33,360 nt of DNA. It comes from Bacteroidales bacterium. Its GTDB lineage: Bacteria > Bacteroidota > Bacteroidia > Bacteroidales > TTA-H9. The stretch covers positions 1 to 33,360 of the forward strand of contig JAUSOY010000032.1 of assembly GCA_030656615.1 (NCBI GenBank), in the 5' to 3' direction. The translations under genes and the position numbers were made by a program. Of this stretch, positions 7,593 to 17,652 are shown piece by piece (positions within the stretch are counted from its first letter, which is position 1; each line of letters opens with the position of its first letter). The notes beneath the pieces are model-generated. The model did not search any database, had not been told where the DNA came from, and saw only the letters and a program-made list of their open reading frames with translations.

Positions 7593-9827
7593 ATGAATAT
7601 ACGATTTAGACTTTTTGTTAGTTTGACCATCTTCCTCCTTGCTGGACCTTCTATTGTGAAGGCCCAGCCGGGCAGGTTGAAAATTCTTGATGCCATTACC
7701 AAGCAGCCGGTTGTTTTTGCCCATGTATGCTACGAAAGTATCACGAATACAAAACAAAAACACTCGCTTACGGATGCTTCCGGTTTTGCTGACAATCCAT
7801 GCACAGAACCGTGCGTGGTTGCTATCAGTTATGTGGGATATAAAACCCTTTTTGATACGATTACGAAAGCTCAGTCTAAAACGCTGCTTCTCCAGCCTAC
7901 CGTTCTAAATATCGATGAAATTGTAATCACTGCACAGTACACTCCCGAGCGTGCTGATAAATCGATATACAATATTAAGGTCATGAACACTAAGCAAATC
8001 GAATATAAAGCGGCTACAAATTTAAGTGATGTGATGCGTTCTGAATTGAATGTAAGAACGTCACAGGATGGGGTATTGGGTTCAAGCATCAGTTTACAGG
8101 GACTCTCAGGCGAAAACGTCAAGCTGCTCATTGATGGTATCCCCGTTATTGGACGAATGAATGGCAATATCGACTTTAGCCAAATCAATCTCAACAACGT
8201 TTCACACATCGAAGTCATTGAAGGCCCCATGAGCGTTGTGTACGGCAGCAATGCCCTGGCTGGAGTCATCAATGTCATCACCAAAGAAAATAAAAACACC
8301 CGTCTTACATCTTCAATAAACTCGTATACCGAAAGTGTTGGCGTTTATAATGTGGATGGTGGTGTTTCTGTTAAAAAGAACAAAAATATTTACGCCTTCG
8401 ACGCGGGTAGAAATTTCTTCGGAGGATACTCCGACCCTGATACCTTACGATCGAAACAATGGAAACCCAAGCGTCAGGTTTTCGCAAATGCTTCACATAT
8501 TTACTCCCATGATAAATTAAAAATCAAAACTTCCGGGCAGTTTTTTAATGAGTTATTATTGAGTAAAGGCAATCTTATCCCACCCTATTTCGAAAAAGCA
8601 TTCGACAATTATTTTTACACCAATCGGGCAGGTTTACGAAGCGATATTGCCACGCCTCTGGGAAACGATCGCTATTTCAACGCATTACTTTCATGGTCGT
8701 GGTTTGAACGCAGAAAGCAGACCTATTTCAAGGATCTGACCACCTTAGACGAAATTCTTACAACCAATTCCGATGATCAGGATACTTCAACATTCAATGC
8801 TTATACTGGCCGGTTTACCTACAGCAAGTCCATCCCTGATCACTGGCTAAACTATCAAACGGGTCTCGATCTCAATCATGAAACAGGAAGCGGGAAACGA
8901 ATCACTGGAACACATCAGGAAATAGGCGATTATGCCGCATTCATGAGTATACGCGTAGAACCCGTGCCACAACTGAGTCTGCAGCCTGGTATACGTTGGA
9001 GTTATAATACGCGGTATTCGGCACCTTTGGTCTATTCGTTCAATGCAAAATGGAGTATTGCAGAAAATTACACCATCCGGGGCTCTTACTCCAAAGGTTT
9101 CAGAGCGCCATCCCTTAAAGAATTATATCTGCTGTTCGTTGATGTAAATCATAACATCCGAGGAAACGAAGATTTGGAAGCTGAACATTCCAATAATTAT
9201 AATCTTTCAGGCCATTATGCCCGAGAATACGGAAAGCATTTTACAGGTTTTGATATCAGTGGCTTCTACAATAACATCAAAAACATTATAACATTAGCCA
9301 ATGTAAACAGCAATTTATATACGTATATCAACCTTGACCAATTTACTTCAGTAGGCGTGCAGGCAAATCTGGTCTATAAATTTTATCCCGGCCTTAGTCT
9401 TAAAACAGGCGTAGCCTATACCGGACGAAAAAGCTATCAGATCGACCAGAACCAAAGCAATCTTAAGATGCTGTACAGCAATGATTTTATTTTTGAAGCC
9501 TCTTATTTCTTCCCGAAAAAGGATTTCACAGCTTCCGCATTTTATAAATATACCGGTAAACTTCCACGCTATACGATTGACGAAGAAGGTAAACTTTCCG
9601 AGAGTTTTATCGGAGGATATCATGGCCTGGATATAAGTCTAATGAAACGCTTTTTTCAGAATAAACTAAGCCTGAGCGTTGGAGCTAAAAATCTATTCGA
9701 CGTAAAAACAGTAGATGCAGCAGGCGGAACCGGAGTTGCACATTCTGGCGGAGGCGGTGCCGTACCGGTTGGCTGGGGCCGCTCCTATTTTGTAAAAATA
9801 AGTGTACAACTCTCAAAATTCGAATAA
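7593..9827 (+). CDS. TonB-dependent outer-membrane receptor, probable heme (HmuR-like)
   Basis: 744 residues. The signal peptide is 1-25 (ending VKAQ). A carboxypeptidase-D-regulatory-like domain follows (about 28-105, with ISYVGYKT and LNIDEIVITAQ), then a plug domain (about 115-235) containing LLIDGIPV and IEVIEGPMSVVYGSNALAGVINVITK-type residues. The rest is the 22-strand barrel, ending in an aromatic-containing final strand (SYFVKISVQLSKFE). A Gly-rich loop with AHSGGGG lies about 25 residues before the end. It should import a ligand across the outer membrane using TonB-ExbBD energy. The flanking HmuY-like genes make heme the best guess. Its stop (9825-9827) is one base from the next ATG, so it is co-transcribed with the lipoprotein gene. 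Confidence 0.9.
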   Translation: MNIRFRLFVSLTIFLLAGPSIVKAQPGRLKILDAITKQPVVFAHVCYESITNTKQKHSLTDASGFADNPCTEPCVVAISYVGYKTLFDTITKAQSKTLLLQPTVLNIDEIVITAQYTPERADKSIYNIKVMNTKQIEYKAATNLSDVMRSELNVRTSQDGVLGSSISLQGLSGENVKLLIDGIPVIGRMNGNIDFSQINLNNVSHIEVIEGPMSVVYGSNALAGVINVITKENKNTRLTSSINSYTESVGVYNVDGGVSVKKNKNIYAFDAGRNFFGGYSDPDTLRSKQWKPKRQVFANASHIYSHDKLKIKTSGQFFNELLLSKGNLIPPYFEKAFDNYFYTNRAGLRSDIATPLGNDRYFNALLSWSWFERRKQTYFKDLTTLDEILTTNSDDQDTSTFNAYTGRFTYSKSIPDHWLNYQTGLDLNHETGSGKRITGTHQEIGDYAAFMSIRVEPVPQLSLQPGIRWSYNTRYSAPLVYSFNAKWSIAENYTIRGSYSKGFRAPSLKELYLLFVDVNHNIRGNEDLEAEHSNNYNLSGHYAREYGKHFTGFDISGFYNNIKNIITLANVNSNLYTYINLDQFTSVGVQANLVYKFYPGLSLKTGVAYTGRKSYQIDQNQSNLKMLYSNDFIFEASYFFPKKDFTASAFYKYTGKLPRYTIDEEGKLSESFIGGYHGLDISLMKRFFQNKLSLSVGAKNLFDVKTVDAAGGTGVAHSGGGGAVPVGWGRSYFVKISVQLSKFE

Positions 9828-9828
9828 G

Positions 9829-10854
9829 ATGCTGAATAAAATACCTGCCTCTATTTTCTTCATAATTATTGTTTTCGGTTTAAGCTCATGTTTTAAAGAA
9901 GATGAGAAAATAACACCAAACAAACCCGGAGATGTTCAGTCAGTCATGATTGAATTGACTAAAAACTATAACCGTCAGGTTTACTTTGATTTATCAGCCA
10001 ATAAAGAAACCGCAAACAACGATAAAATCGATTTCGATTTGGCTTTTGATTCAAATTCCGGTGAATGGATGGTTTGGCTGAACACAGCCACTTTTATGCG
10101 GATTAAAAACACTGAACTCAGCAATTTTGAAGCCATCAAGGATACCATTTTTGGCTTTAAATGGAAATTCGATCAGTCGGTCGGTGGATTATCTTCCAAT
10201 GCACTAGGATACTGGTACGATACAGCACAAAGCATTCCGGTCTCCAAAAAGGACGTTATTCTTCTTGACCGGGGAATTGATGTTTTCGGAAATTACCGGG
10301 GCTTTTGGAAATTCCAGATGCTTGATGCCGACAGTAATGCATACAATATACGATTTGCCCGCCTCAACGGACAGGAAGATACTACCATTAAAATTCTTAA
10401 AAAAACCGGGGTTAACCGAATCCAGTTATCGTTTGACAAGGGTGGACAAACACTTAATCTGGAACCCCCACGATTTCAATGGGATCTGTTGTTTACACAA
10501 TATACCACCCTGCTGTATACTGACGACAACATTCCTTATCCGTATATTGTTACGGGCGTTTTAACCAATCCGCACGAGGTGACCTGCTATGAGGATACGC
10601 TGACAGCCTTTGAAAACATCAACAGAGATTATGCGGTCTCCCTCGTTCTCAACAATATAGCCGATGAAATTGGCTACGACTGGAAGATGGTCGTTGGCGA
10701 TGTCACCACAGGCAATGTTACTTACCAGATCAGACCCCGTACAACGTACATTATCCGTGATGCCGTCGGACTCTATTTCAAACTTCGCTTTATAGGCTTT
10801 TACAGCAATACCGGCGAAAAAGGATATCCTTCGTTTGAATATGTGCGATTGTAG
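9829..10854 (+). CDS. HmuY-like lipoprotein
   Basis: 341 residues from ATG 9829, one base after the receptor stop; a GTG at 9802 inside the receptor gene is less likely because it would bury the signal peptide. Lipobox LSSC with Cys21, followed by acidic residues (KEDEK) that in Bacteroidota often favour surface export of lipoproteins. The body shows FDLAFDSNSG, WDLLFTQY, YIVTGVLTN and EIGYDWK, matching the same pattern as the protein at 6262 and the HmuY family. It probably binds heme or a related ligand outside the cell and hands it to the receptor. The two HmuY-like proteins are diverged paralogues anchored by different routes. Confidence 0.75.
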   Translation: MLNKIPASIFFIIIVFGLSSCFKEDEKITPNKPGDVQSVMIELTKNYNRQVYFDLSANKETANNDKIDFDLAFDSNSGEWMVWLNTATFMRIKNTELSNFEAIKDTIFGFKWKFDQSVGGLSSNALGYWYDTAQSIPVSKKDVILLDRGIDVFGNYRGFWKFQMLDADSNAYNIRFARLNGQEDTTIKILKKTGVNRIQLSFDKGGQTLNLEPPRFQWDLLFTQYTTLLYTDDNIPYPYIVTGVLTNPHEVTCYEDTLTAFENINRDYAVSLVLNNIADEIGYDWKMVVGDVTTGNVTYQIRPRTTYIIRDAVGLYFKLRFIGFYSNTGEKGYPSFEYVRL

Positions 10855-10864
10855 TGATTAGTGA

Positions 10865-11040
10865 AATTACGAATTATCAATTACGAATTACGAAAAAGAG
10901 AATGGGAGAAGTTGAGAGTGGGAGATAATGAATAAAGCAATTACGAATTATCAATTACGAATTACGGGATGTCAAAAATTCGAGCAGTTCGACAAGATCA
11001 CTGAACATTGAACATAGAACATTGAATCAATATTCAATAG
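10865..11040. repeat. Intergenic repeats between convergent genes
   Basis: A 28-base sequence made of alternating AATTACGAATTA-type units occurs twice, at 10865-10892 and 10939-10966, identical in both copies. It is followed by a TTCGACAAGATCACTGAAC stretch and by GAACATTGAACATAGAACAT-like tandem units at 11003-11026. Such low-complexity families are scattered through intergenic DNA of many Bacteroidota. No hairpin with a T-run was found, so transcription termination for the two convergent genes is not explained. Confidence 0.75.
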
Positions 11041-11062
11041 TCAATAATAAATCAAAAAGCGC

Positions 11063-13111
11063 TTATTTTATTTCACTTCCGGGGCGGAAGGCTTCAGTAG
11101 GACTTACAAAACAAAGCTTTCCCGTGGCATCTTCGGCCATCAGTATCATTCCCTGACTACTGATGCCTTTCAGGTCTTTGGGAGCTAGGTTCACCAACAC
11201 ACAAACCTGTTGACCAACAATGGCCTCTGCTTCGTAATACTCAGCAATGCCCGAAACGATGGTTCGCTGATCAATTCCCGTATCAACGGTCAATTTCAAT
11301 AACTTTTTCGTTTTTGCAACTTTTTCGGCACTTAGGATGGTGCCAATTCTCAGGTCGAGTTTGGCGAAATCTTCGTAGGAAATATTGTCTTTTACGGGCG
11401 CAACAACAGCCTCAGCAGCGGCATTTAAAATCTTTGACGCAGATAATTTATCGAGCTGTTTCTGAATAACCTCATCTTCAATTTTTTCGAATAAAAACGC
11501 TGGAGCATTCAAAAGATGACCGGAAGACATCAGCTCTTTTCCAGCCTCTTTCCATGGGAGCGCCGGCAAATTCAATAAATGATTAAGTCGAACGGCAGTA
11601 AAAGGCAAAAAAGGTTCCGCTAAAATAGCCAGATTGGCACAAATCTGTAAAGAAACATTCAATACGGTTTGTACCCTGGCCGGATTTTCTTTAAACACCT
11701 TCCATGGCTCATTATCCGTAAGATATTTATTACCAAGTCTGGCCAGATTCATCATTTCGTTCAGTGCTTCCCGAAAACGGTATAATTCTAGACTTTGTGC
11801 AATACTGCCGGGGAATGTGGCAATTTGATCCATTATCCTTTTGTCATCTTCATTGAGTCCGGTAATCTCAGGCACCAGGCCATTAAAGTACTTGTGCGTA
11901 AGTACCATCGTACGATTTACAAAATTTCCAAATACAGCCAGTAATTCACTGTTATTACGGGTTTGAAAATCCTTCCATGTAAAATCATTATCCTTGGTTT
12001 CGGGGGCATTGGCACAAAGAACATAGCGTAGAACGTCCTGCTTTCCGGGAAAATCTTCGAGATACTCGTGAAGCCAAACAGCCCAGTTTCTTGATGTTGA
12101 AATCTTATCGCCTTCAAGATTCAAAAACTCATTGGCCGGAACATTTTCGGGGAGAATATACGTGCCTTCCGCCTTCAACATGGCCGGGAAAATGATGCAA
12201 TGAAAAACGATATTATCCTTTCCAATAAAATGCAATAATTTGGAATCGTCTGATTTCCACCATTTCTCCCAATCATTACCCGTTGTATTGGCCCACTCGC
12301 GGGTAGCAGAAATATAACCGATAGGAGCATCAAACCAAACGTATAACACCTTACCATCCGAGCCATCTACGGGAACTTTAACACCCCAGTCGAGGTCACG
12401 GGTAACGGCACGGGGCTGAAGTCCCAAATCGATCCACGATTTGCATTGACCGTACACGTTCGTTTTCCAATCGTCTTTATGACCTTCGAGTATCCATTCA
12501 CGCAGCCATCCTTCATACTGATCGAGCGGAAGAAACCAGTGTTTGGTCTCTTTTTGAACGGGAACATTTCCGCTTAAAGCCGAGCGAGGCTGAATTAAAT
12601 CCGTAGCATTTAATGTTGTTCCGCATTTTTCGCATTGGTCGCCGTATGCTTTTTCATAATTGCAATGAGGACAGGTACCCGTTATGTAACGATCGGCAAG
12701 AAACTGACCCGCTTCCACATCGAAATACTGCAAAGTTGTTTTCTCGATGAAATCACCTTTTTCATACATTTTCCTAAAAAATGCAGATGCAGTCTCGTGA
12801 TGTATGGGTGCGGAGGTTCGTGAGTAAACATCGAAAGAAATCCCAAAATCCTCAAACGACTGTTTAATAATTGCGTGATACTTATCTACGATCTGTTGTG
12901 GACTAACTCCCTCATTGCGTGCTTTGATGGTGATGGGCACACCATGTTCATCGCTACCCCCAATAAACAACACTTCTTTTTCGGATGAACGGAGAAAACG
13001 GGTATAAATATCGGCGGGAACATAAACTCCGGCAAGATGACCGATATGAATGGGGCCATTGGCATAAGGCAATGCGGAAGTAATTGTATATCGACTGAAG
13101 GATTTACTCAT
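11063..13111 (-). CDS. metG: Methionyl-tRNA synthetase
   Basis: Class I aminoacyl-tRNA synthetase that charges tRNA-Met. From ATG 13111 it is 682 residues; an ATG at 13126 would add five (MHSVI) and cannot be excluded. The HIGH motif is at residues 22-25 (PIHIGH), and the zinc-binding CPHC...CEKC pair lies at about 144-162. The KMSKS loop appears as KISTS at about 336, a form common in this phylum. The last ~105 residues form the EMAP/Trbp111-like tRNA-binding domain ([11 protein letters not shown]...[11 protein letters not shown]), used for dimerisation and tRNA binding. Length and domains are those of the full-length bacterial MetG with C-terminal extension. It has 230 bases of upstream space and probably its own promoter. 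Confidence 0.97.
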   Translation of the reverse strand: MSKSFSRYTITSALPYANGPIHIGHLAGVYVPADIYTRFLRSSEKEVLFIGGSDEHGVPITIKARNEGVSPQQIVDKYHAIIKQSFEDFGISFDVYSRTSAPIHHETASAFFRKMYEKGDFIEKTTLQYFDVEAGQFLADRYITGTCPHCNYEKAYGDQCEKCGTTLNATDLIQPRSALSGNVPVQKETKHWFLPLDQYEGWLREWILEGHKDDWKTNVYGQCKSWIDLGLQPRAVTRDLDWGVKVPVDGSDGKVLYVWFDAPIGYISATREWANTTGNDWEKWWKSDDSKLLHFIGKDNIVFHCIIFPAMLKAEGTYILPENVPANEFLNLEGDKISTSRNWAVWLHEYLEDFPGKQDVLRYVLCANAPETKDNDFTWKDFQTRNNSELLAVFGNFVNRTMVLTHKYFNGLVPEITGLNEDDKRIMDQIATFPGSIAQSLELYRFREALNEMMNLARLGNKYLTDNEPWKVFKENPARVQTVLNVSLQICANLAILAEPFLPFTAVRLNHLLNLPALPWKEAGKELMSSGHLLNAPAFLFEKIEDEVIQKQLDKLSASKILNAAAEAVVAPVKDNISYEDFAKLDLRIGTILSAEKVAKTKKLLKLTVDTGIDQRTIVSGIAEYYEAEAIVGQQVCVLVNLAPKDLKGISSQGMILMAEDATGKLCFVSPTEAFRPGSEIK

Positions 13112-13358
13112 GATAACAGAATGCATTTCGTGAGCTGCAAAGGTAAGAAAAAGCGGAGTTCCGGATTTAAGGGCGGATAACCATAAGACATCATTTAACG
13201 AAATGAAATAATAACGACTTTTCTTACTAATCGGTTTTCACGAATTAAAACCATGAATCCTGAATTTGGCAAAATAATACTTGTGCTAATTCTCAATCAT
13301 AGTAACAATAAGCTTAATTGCTACATACCAAAACCCATTGCAACATTTGCAGCATCAA

Positions 13359-14798
13359 TTAAAAAATGCTGTATTTCAATCCGGCCGTGAGGTATGCATC
13401 CGTATAAAACTGGTCAATGAACTTATCAGATGAAATCCGATCTTCAGCATACTGATAGTAACGCATGGTTTTCAAATTGATTTCGAGTTGAAAGTGTGGT
13501 GAAAAATAATAGGCAGCCCGAACTTCAGGTCCTATTCCCAGATTAAAGGAATTGGAAGACGAATTTACTTCCACTTGTTCATTGTCATTTCTGCCAAGAA
13601 AACCATTTAGTTCAATGCCAAATTCAATCCAGGTTCGGGTGTTTGGATAATATCCAAAAACAGCATTTGCATTATAATACAGCGTTTTTGCTTTTATTTC
13701 AAGCCCTTGATTGTCATTATACTCCGTTTCAAATTTTCCATACCGATATCCTAGCTGTGAATATAAACTATACTGTGTCTTTTCGCTGGCGCAAAAATGA
13801 TATTGGTAATATAAACCAAACTCCATTCGGTTTTCATCCCCATCTATTTCGTCTTCCGCTGTGATAATATTATCGATTTTGATCTTGGAATGCTGATTGC
13901 GATCAGAAAATCCAAAACGGAACCCGGCACCAAGTCGTTGTCCGCTCAAACGGATAACATTTCCTCCATATTGCCACATATCATATAGCGTAGTAAAATA
14001 AGCGGCATCGGTGAGTTCTACCAGTGAATGTTCCCTAAGAAAAGCATCCAGCTGTTCCATTTCATAAATGTTTTTCAAACGGCTATCGAGTACTCTTTCA
14101 TTCTTAAGTTCCGCAATACGCAATGCAAGTTGTTCAACATCAGCGGCATTAAAGGGACGAGAAAGGCGCTTTTTTAATGTCAACTCCTGTAAAATATACA
14201 TGGCATGACGAGCATCCTCCACTCGTTCAATACGGCCATATCCCCCACCCAAATACATTTGAGGGCTCAGAAGCGTCTGGTTTATAGAAGTTTTCTCATC
14301 TTGTGTCCCGCCACCGAGTAGCTGCGGCTTATCAAATAAATTTGTAAATGAAGCCATCGTTTCTAAGCCAAATTGTGCTTCGGCAAAGAACTTACCGTGG
14401 TAGTAATACCTGTTTTCGGTATAAAAACGGAGATTGGAATTAAAATAATTATTAAAACGTTCAGTCTCCATGGATTTATTGTCGGCACCGTATAACGATC
14501 CTGACATAACTTCATTAAACGACACAGAGGCATTAAGCTTTGATTGCCAACGAGTATCATTATAATTGAGGTTATAAGCCGATGCCAATAATCCATCAAT
14601 ATTTAAATCAAGTCTGTTTGTAGAGTTTATGTTATTCATCACTCCACGATTATTGGAAGCAAAATAAAATGAATTATCAAGACTATGCCTTAACAGTTTG
14701 GGTAATGCGAAATCATTAAGATTATACAAACTATCCTGTGCTTTCAGAGTAAAAACACTCCAAAACAGTAATGTTAGCACCACAATGTACTTTTTCAT
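13359..14798 (-). CDS. Predicted outer-membrane beta-barrel protein, unknown
   Basis: 479 residues. MKKY start, signal peptide 1-21 ending LKAQ. The mature part has alternating polar/aromatic stretches typical of outer-membrane strands, for example NRYYYHGKFFAEAQFGLE, GAGFRFGFSD, EFGLYYQYHF, YSLYSQLGYRYG, TWIEFGIELNGFLG and HFQLEINLKTMRYY, ending AGLKYSIF with the usual terminal Phe. A central, more helical and charged segment (about residues 185-270, LQELTLKKRLSR...) interrupts the barrel. No family recognised. It lies alone on the minus strand, divergent from gatE. A small inverted repeat, CAGCAT (13350-13355) with ATGCTG (13366-13371), straddles the stop codon. Confidence 0.75.
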   Translation of the reverse strand: MKKYIVVLTLLFWSVFTLKAQDSLYNLNDFALPKLLRHSLDNSFYFASNNRGVMNNINSTNRLDLNIDGLLASAYNLNYNDTRWQSKLNASVSFNEVMSGSLYGADNKSMETERFNNYFNSNLRFYTENRYYYHGKFFAEAQFGLETMASFTNLFDKPQLLGGGTQDEKTSINQTLLSPQMYLGGGYGRIERVEDARHAMYILQELTLKKRLSRPFNAADVEQLALRIAELKNERVLDSRLKNIYEMEQLDAFLREHSLVELTDAAYFTTLYDMWQYGGNVIRLSGQRLGAGFRFGFSDRNQHSKIKIDNIITAEDEIDGDENRMEFGLYYQYHFCASEKTQYSLYSQLGYRYGKFETEYNDNQGLEIKAKTLYYNANAVFGYYPNTRTWIEFGIELNGFLGRNDNEQVEVNSSSNSFNLGIGPEVRAAYYFSPHFQLEINLKTMRYYQYAEDRISSDKFIDQFYTDAYLTAGLKYSIF

Positions 14799-14945
14799 AA
14801 TGTTGGTATTGATTCATTTTTCATAAACATGCTAAAAGTAACGAAAAAAACAGAAACATATTATGGCTGCATGAATAATATGTGGGGAAATATGCCACAA
14901 ACACAAAAGACAGTCCAATTAGGGCACAATAGGATTCAAAAAATA

Positions 14946-14976
14946 TTGGCGACCTCGTCAATTATCCATAATTTTG
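14946..14976 (+). promoter_or_regulatory. Probable promoter of the gatE operon
   Basis: TTG at 14946-14948 and TAATTTTG at 14969-14976 fit the Bacteroidota -33 / -7 (TAnnTTTG) pattern with a 20-base spacer. Transcription would begin near 14983, downstream of the ATGs at 14829-14892, which argues that these are not the gatE start and supports GTG 15042. Confidence 0.55.
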
Positions 14977-15041
14977 AGCCCTCACAGAATACTTTCCAGA
15001 AGTTATTCGATTGTTTAAAATTAAAAATTTCACCAGCAACC

Positions 15042-17039
15042 GTGAAAAATAATAATAAGCCGAACGGATCGAAATTCGATTCAAAAGCCAATTACCTGCA
15101 AACCAAAACTGAAGCCGCATATGTGGATCGTAAAAACGCTGCCCAGGCCGATTATGATCGCATAGGATTCATGTCAGGACTTGAAGTGCACCAGCAACTA
15201 CTAACCGATAAAAAACTCTTTTGCAATTGTCCGGCCGGACTTTTTCATGATTCCGACGATTACGATGCAGAAATTGTCAGACATATGCGTCCTACGCTCA
15301 GCGAATTAGGTGAATATGATGGCACGGCTCTCATGGAATTTAAAACGCGTAAGAATATTACCTATCGGGCAAAAAATCGCACAACCTGTACCTACGAAGT
15401 TGATGATACGCCTCCTTTCCCCTTAAACAGGCAAGCATTACAGATTGCTATTGAAATTTCGCTTTTATCAAAACTCAATATTGTGGGTGAGGTTCACATC
15501 ACCCGAAAACAATACCTCGATGGATCAATTCCTACCGGTTTTCAACGGACGGCCATTATTGGTGTGGAAGGAGAAATTCCTCTTAAAAACAAAAAAATCC
15601 GACTTATTCAATTAAGTATTGAGGAGGATTCTTGCCGGGAGATATCCGACATTGGCCACAACAGGGTATATAAAACCGACCGTTTAGGCATGCCACTCAT
15701 CGAAACGGTTACATATCCCGAATGCATGAATCCTGATGAAGTAATGGAAGCCTGTAATTACATCCGCTTTCTCAACCGTTCTACCGATCATGTAAGAACC
15801 GGAATCGGAGCAGGCCGGCAGGATGTTAATGTTAGCTGCCGAGGTGGTCATAGGGTCGAAATCAAAGGTGTTTCTCATACCAAATGGATACCTGAATTAA
15901 CACATATCGAGTGCTTCCGTCAGTGGTCTCTGTTATTACTTCGCGACAAGCTACGTTCGCGTATCAATCGCGAAAACTGGAAAATGACATCTAAGCGACT
16001 TAATTTTTATGATTTCAATTTTGATTACAAACCGCTGACCGATGCCCGCGATCAAAAACTTCGGATTGTTGCTGTTAACCTTCCCGAATTTAAAGGTTTA
16101 TTATCACATTTCACTCAGCCCGGGCAATGTTTTGCCAATGAAATCAGCGATCGGCTTAAGGTAATTGCCTGCATCGAAAAACCAAATCTTACCCATTCTG
16201 AATCATTAACATCTGATATTCAGGATGATGATATAATAAAAATTGCACAACTCCTTGACGCGTCCGAAAATGACGCTCAATTAATTTTCTGGGGATTTGA
16301 AGACGATGTTAAAACGGCTCTCGAAACTATCGAAGAGCGATGTTTAATGGCATTTGATGGAATACCTCCCGAAACCCGCAAGGCTTTTGAAGATGGCAGT
16401 ACCATTTTCGAACGCGTCCTTCCAGGTGCCGATCGGATGTATCCCGATACTGACTCTGCTCCTATTCCTCTCACCGATGAATATATTCAGGAACTCCAGA
16501 AAAATCTTCCAACAGAAATCGTTGATCGTTATGAACAGATGATGAAATGGGAGATTCCACAAGATACCCATACATATATCTTCAAGAAAAACCTTTTCCC
16601 ATTAATCGAACGCATCAATAAGGAAATAAAAATCAGTCCCAAATTTGCAGGAACTTTTATCGGGCATACTTTAAAACATACAGAAGGGCAATTAGGCGAA
16701 TCGGCCAACTTTCCATACGAACGGATTTTTGACCTCTTTCATTTTCTGAAAAATTCGAAATACGAATTACAGCTGGCAAAAAAAATGATTCCGGTTATTT
16801 ATCTGCATCCCAGCATGGATTTCGAGTCGGTACTCACCAGTATTAATTTTAAAAAAACGAGTAAAAGTGCACTGCTCGATCAGGTAGATTTTCTTGCAAA
16901 GAAATTTGATCAAATTTCCTATAACAATACAGCCGTTAACAAAGTAAATTGGATAATGGGACAGCTATATCAGGCTGCCACAGGAAATGTTGTTCTGAAA
17001 GAACTGCACACCGAAATCGGTAAAAAAATAAAGGCATGA
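15042..17039 (+). CDS. gatE: Archaeal-type Glu-tRNA(Gln) amidotransferase subunit E
   Basis: GatE recognises misacylated Glu-tRNA(Gln), phosphorylates the Glu and receives ammonia from GatD to form Gln-tRNA(Gln). From GTG 15042 the protein is 665 residues. It shows GLEVHQQL (46-53), FCNCPAG (60-66), HMRPTLSELGEYDGTALMEF-like residues, and the GatB/E-family IEEDSCRE and TDRLGMPLIE motifs. The AspRS-like (GAD) insertion specific to GatE, absent from GatB, follows at about 345-470, with WGFEDDVKTALETIEER and LPGADRMYPDTD. The tail domain (about 490-665) is YqeY-like. The frame is open upstream to ATG 14829 (71 more residues), but that stretch is unlike the family and contains the promoter, so GTG is preferred. 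Its TGA overlaps the next ATG (17036). GatDE is otherwise regarded as archaeal; transfer from archaea is likely. Confidence 0.9.
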   Translation: MKNNNKPNGSKFDSKANYLQTKTEAAYVDRKNAAQADYDRIGFMSGLEVHQQLLTDKKLFCNCPAGLFHDSDDYDAEIVRHMRPTLSELGEYDGTALMEFKTRKNITYRAKNRTTCTYEVDDTPPFPLNRQALQIAIEISLLSKLNIVGEVHITRKQYLDGSIPTGFQRTAIIGVEGEIPLKNKKIRLIQLSIEEDSCREISDIGHNRVYKTDRLGMPLIETVTYPECMNPDEVMEACNYIRFLNRSTDHVRTGIGAGRQDVNVSCRGGHRVEIKGVSHTKWIPELTHIECFRQWSLLLLRDKLRSRINRENWKMTSKRLNFYDFNFDYKPLTDARDQKLRIVAVNLPEFKGLLSHFTQPGQCFANEISDRLKVIACIEKPNLTHSESLTSDIQDDDIIKIAQLLDASENDAQLIFWGFEDDVKTALETIEERCLMAFDGIPPETRKAFEDGSTIFERVLPGADRMYPDTDSAPIPLTDEYIQELQKNLPTEIVDRYEQMMKWEIPQDTHTYIFKKNLFPLIERINKEIKISPKFAGTFIGHTLKHTEGQLGESANFPYERIFDLFHFLKNSKYELQLAKKMIPVIYLHPSMDFESVLTSINFKKTSKSALLDQVDFLAKKFDQISYNNTAVNKVNWIMGQLYQAATGNVVLKELHTEIGKKIKA

Positions 17040-17632
17040 ACAAGGCATTGCTGTCGAAACTTAAATATAAGCAAGACCACAGCATTTTTACTTTAAATAT
17101 ACCTTCGGAAGAATATTCCGGCATATTTGGTAATACCCTTTTTCCTGATAATCTGTCAGTAGATACTGCTGACTTTGTTATCGTTTATGTAAGCAATTGT
17201 ACTGAATTGGAACATTTCGGCCCATTGGCTTTGACAAAAGTCCATGCCGAAAGCATTATCTGGTTTTGTTATCCAAAACAATCGTCCGAAATCAAAACTG
17301 ATTTGAATCGTGATGAAGGATGGAAACTTATAAAAAATGCAGGTTTCAGGCCTGTTTCGGCATGTTCAGTCAACGAAACCTGGTCAGGACTTCGCTTGAA
17401 AAAGGGTGAATGGCCTGATACCAGTAGAAAAACCGAACGTCCGGAAATTATTGTGCCTGAAGACCTTCAGCAAGCCTTACAAACAAATCCTCCATCGCTC
17501 GAAAATTTTGTCAAACTTTCATATACGCATCAAAAAGAATATGTAAAGTCGGTGGAAGATGCCAAAAAGCCTGAAACCCGTCAACGCAGGATCGAAAAAG
17601 CAGTGGAGGCATTATTAAAACCAAAGAAATAA
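17036..17632 (+). CDS. DUF3052-like / YdeI-OmdA-like two-domain protein between gatE and gatD
   Basis: 198 residues, starting in an ATGA overlap with gatE and ending 20 bases before gatD, so it is part of that operon. The N-terminal ~125 residues resemble DUF3052: LLSKLKYK at the start, WFCYPKQSS...TDLNRDEGWKL in the middle and VNETWSGLRLKKGEW at the end. The C-terminal ~60 residues match the YdeI/OmdA (bacteriocin-protection, OmpD-associated) domain: FVKLSYTHQKEYVKSVEDAKKPETRQRRIEKAV. The molecular role of neither domain is established. No signal peptide or membrane segment, so it is cytoplasmic. Its tight coupling to gatE and gatD is unexpected and may point to an accessory role in the amidotransferase, or to simple hitch-hiking. 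Confidence 0.75.
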   Translation: MNKALLSKLKYKQDHSIFTLNIPSEEYSGIFGNTLFPDNLSVDTADFVIVYVSNCTELEHFGPLALTKVHAESIIWFCYPKQSSEIKTDLNRDEGWKLIKNAGFRPVSACSVNETWSGLRLKKGEWPDTSRKTERPEIIVPEDLQQALQTNPPSLENFVKLSYTHQKEYVKSVEDAKKPETRQRRIEKAVEALLKPKK

Positions 17633-17652
17633 CATTCGAAAAAAACATACCA

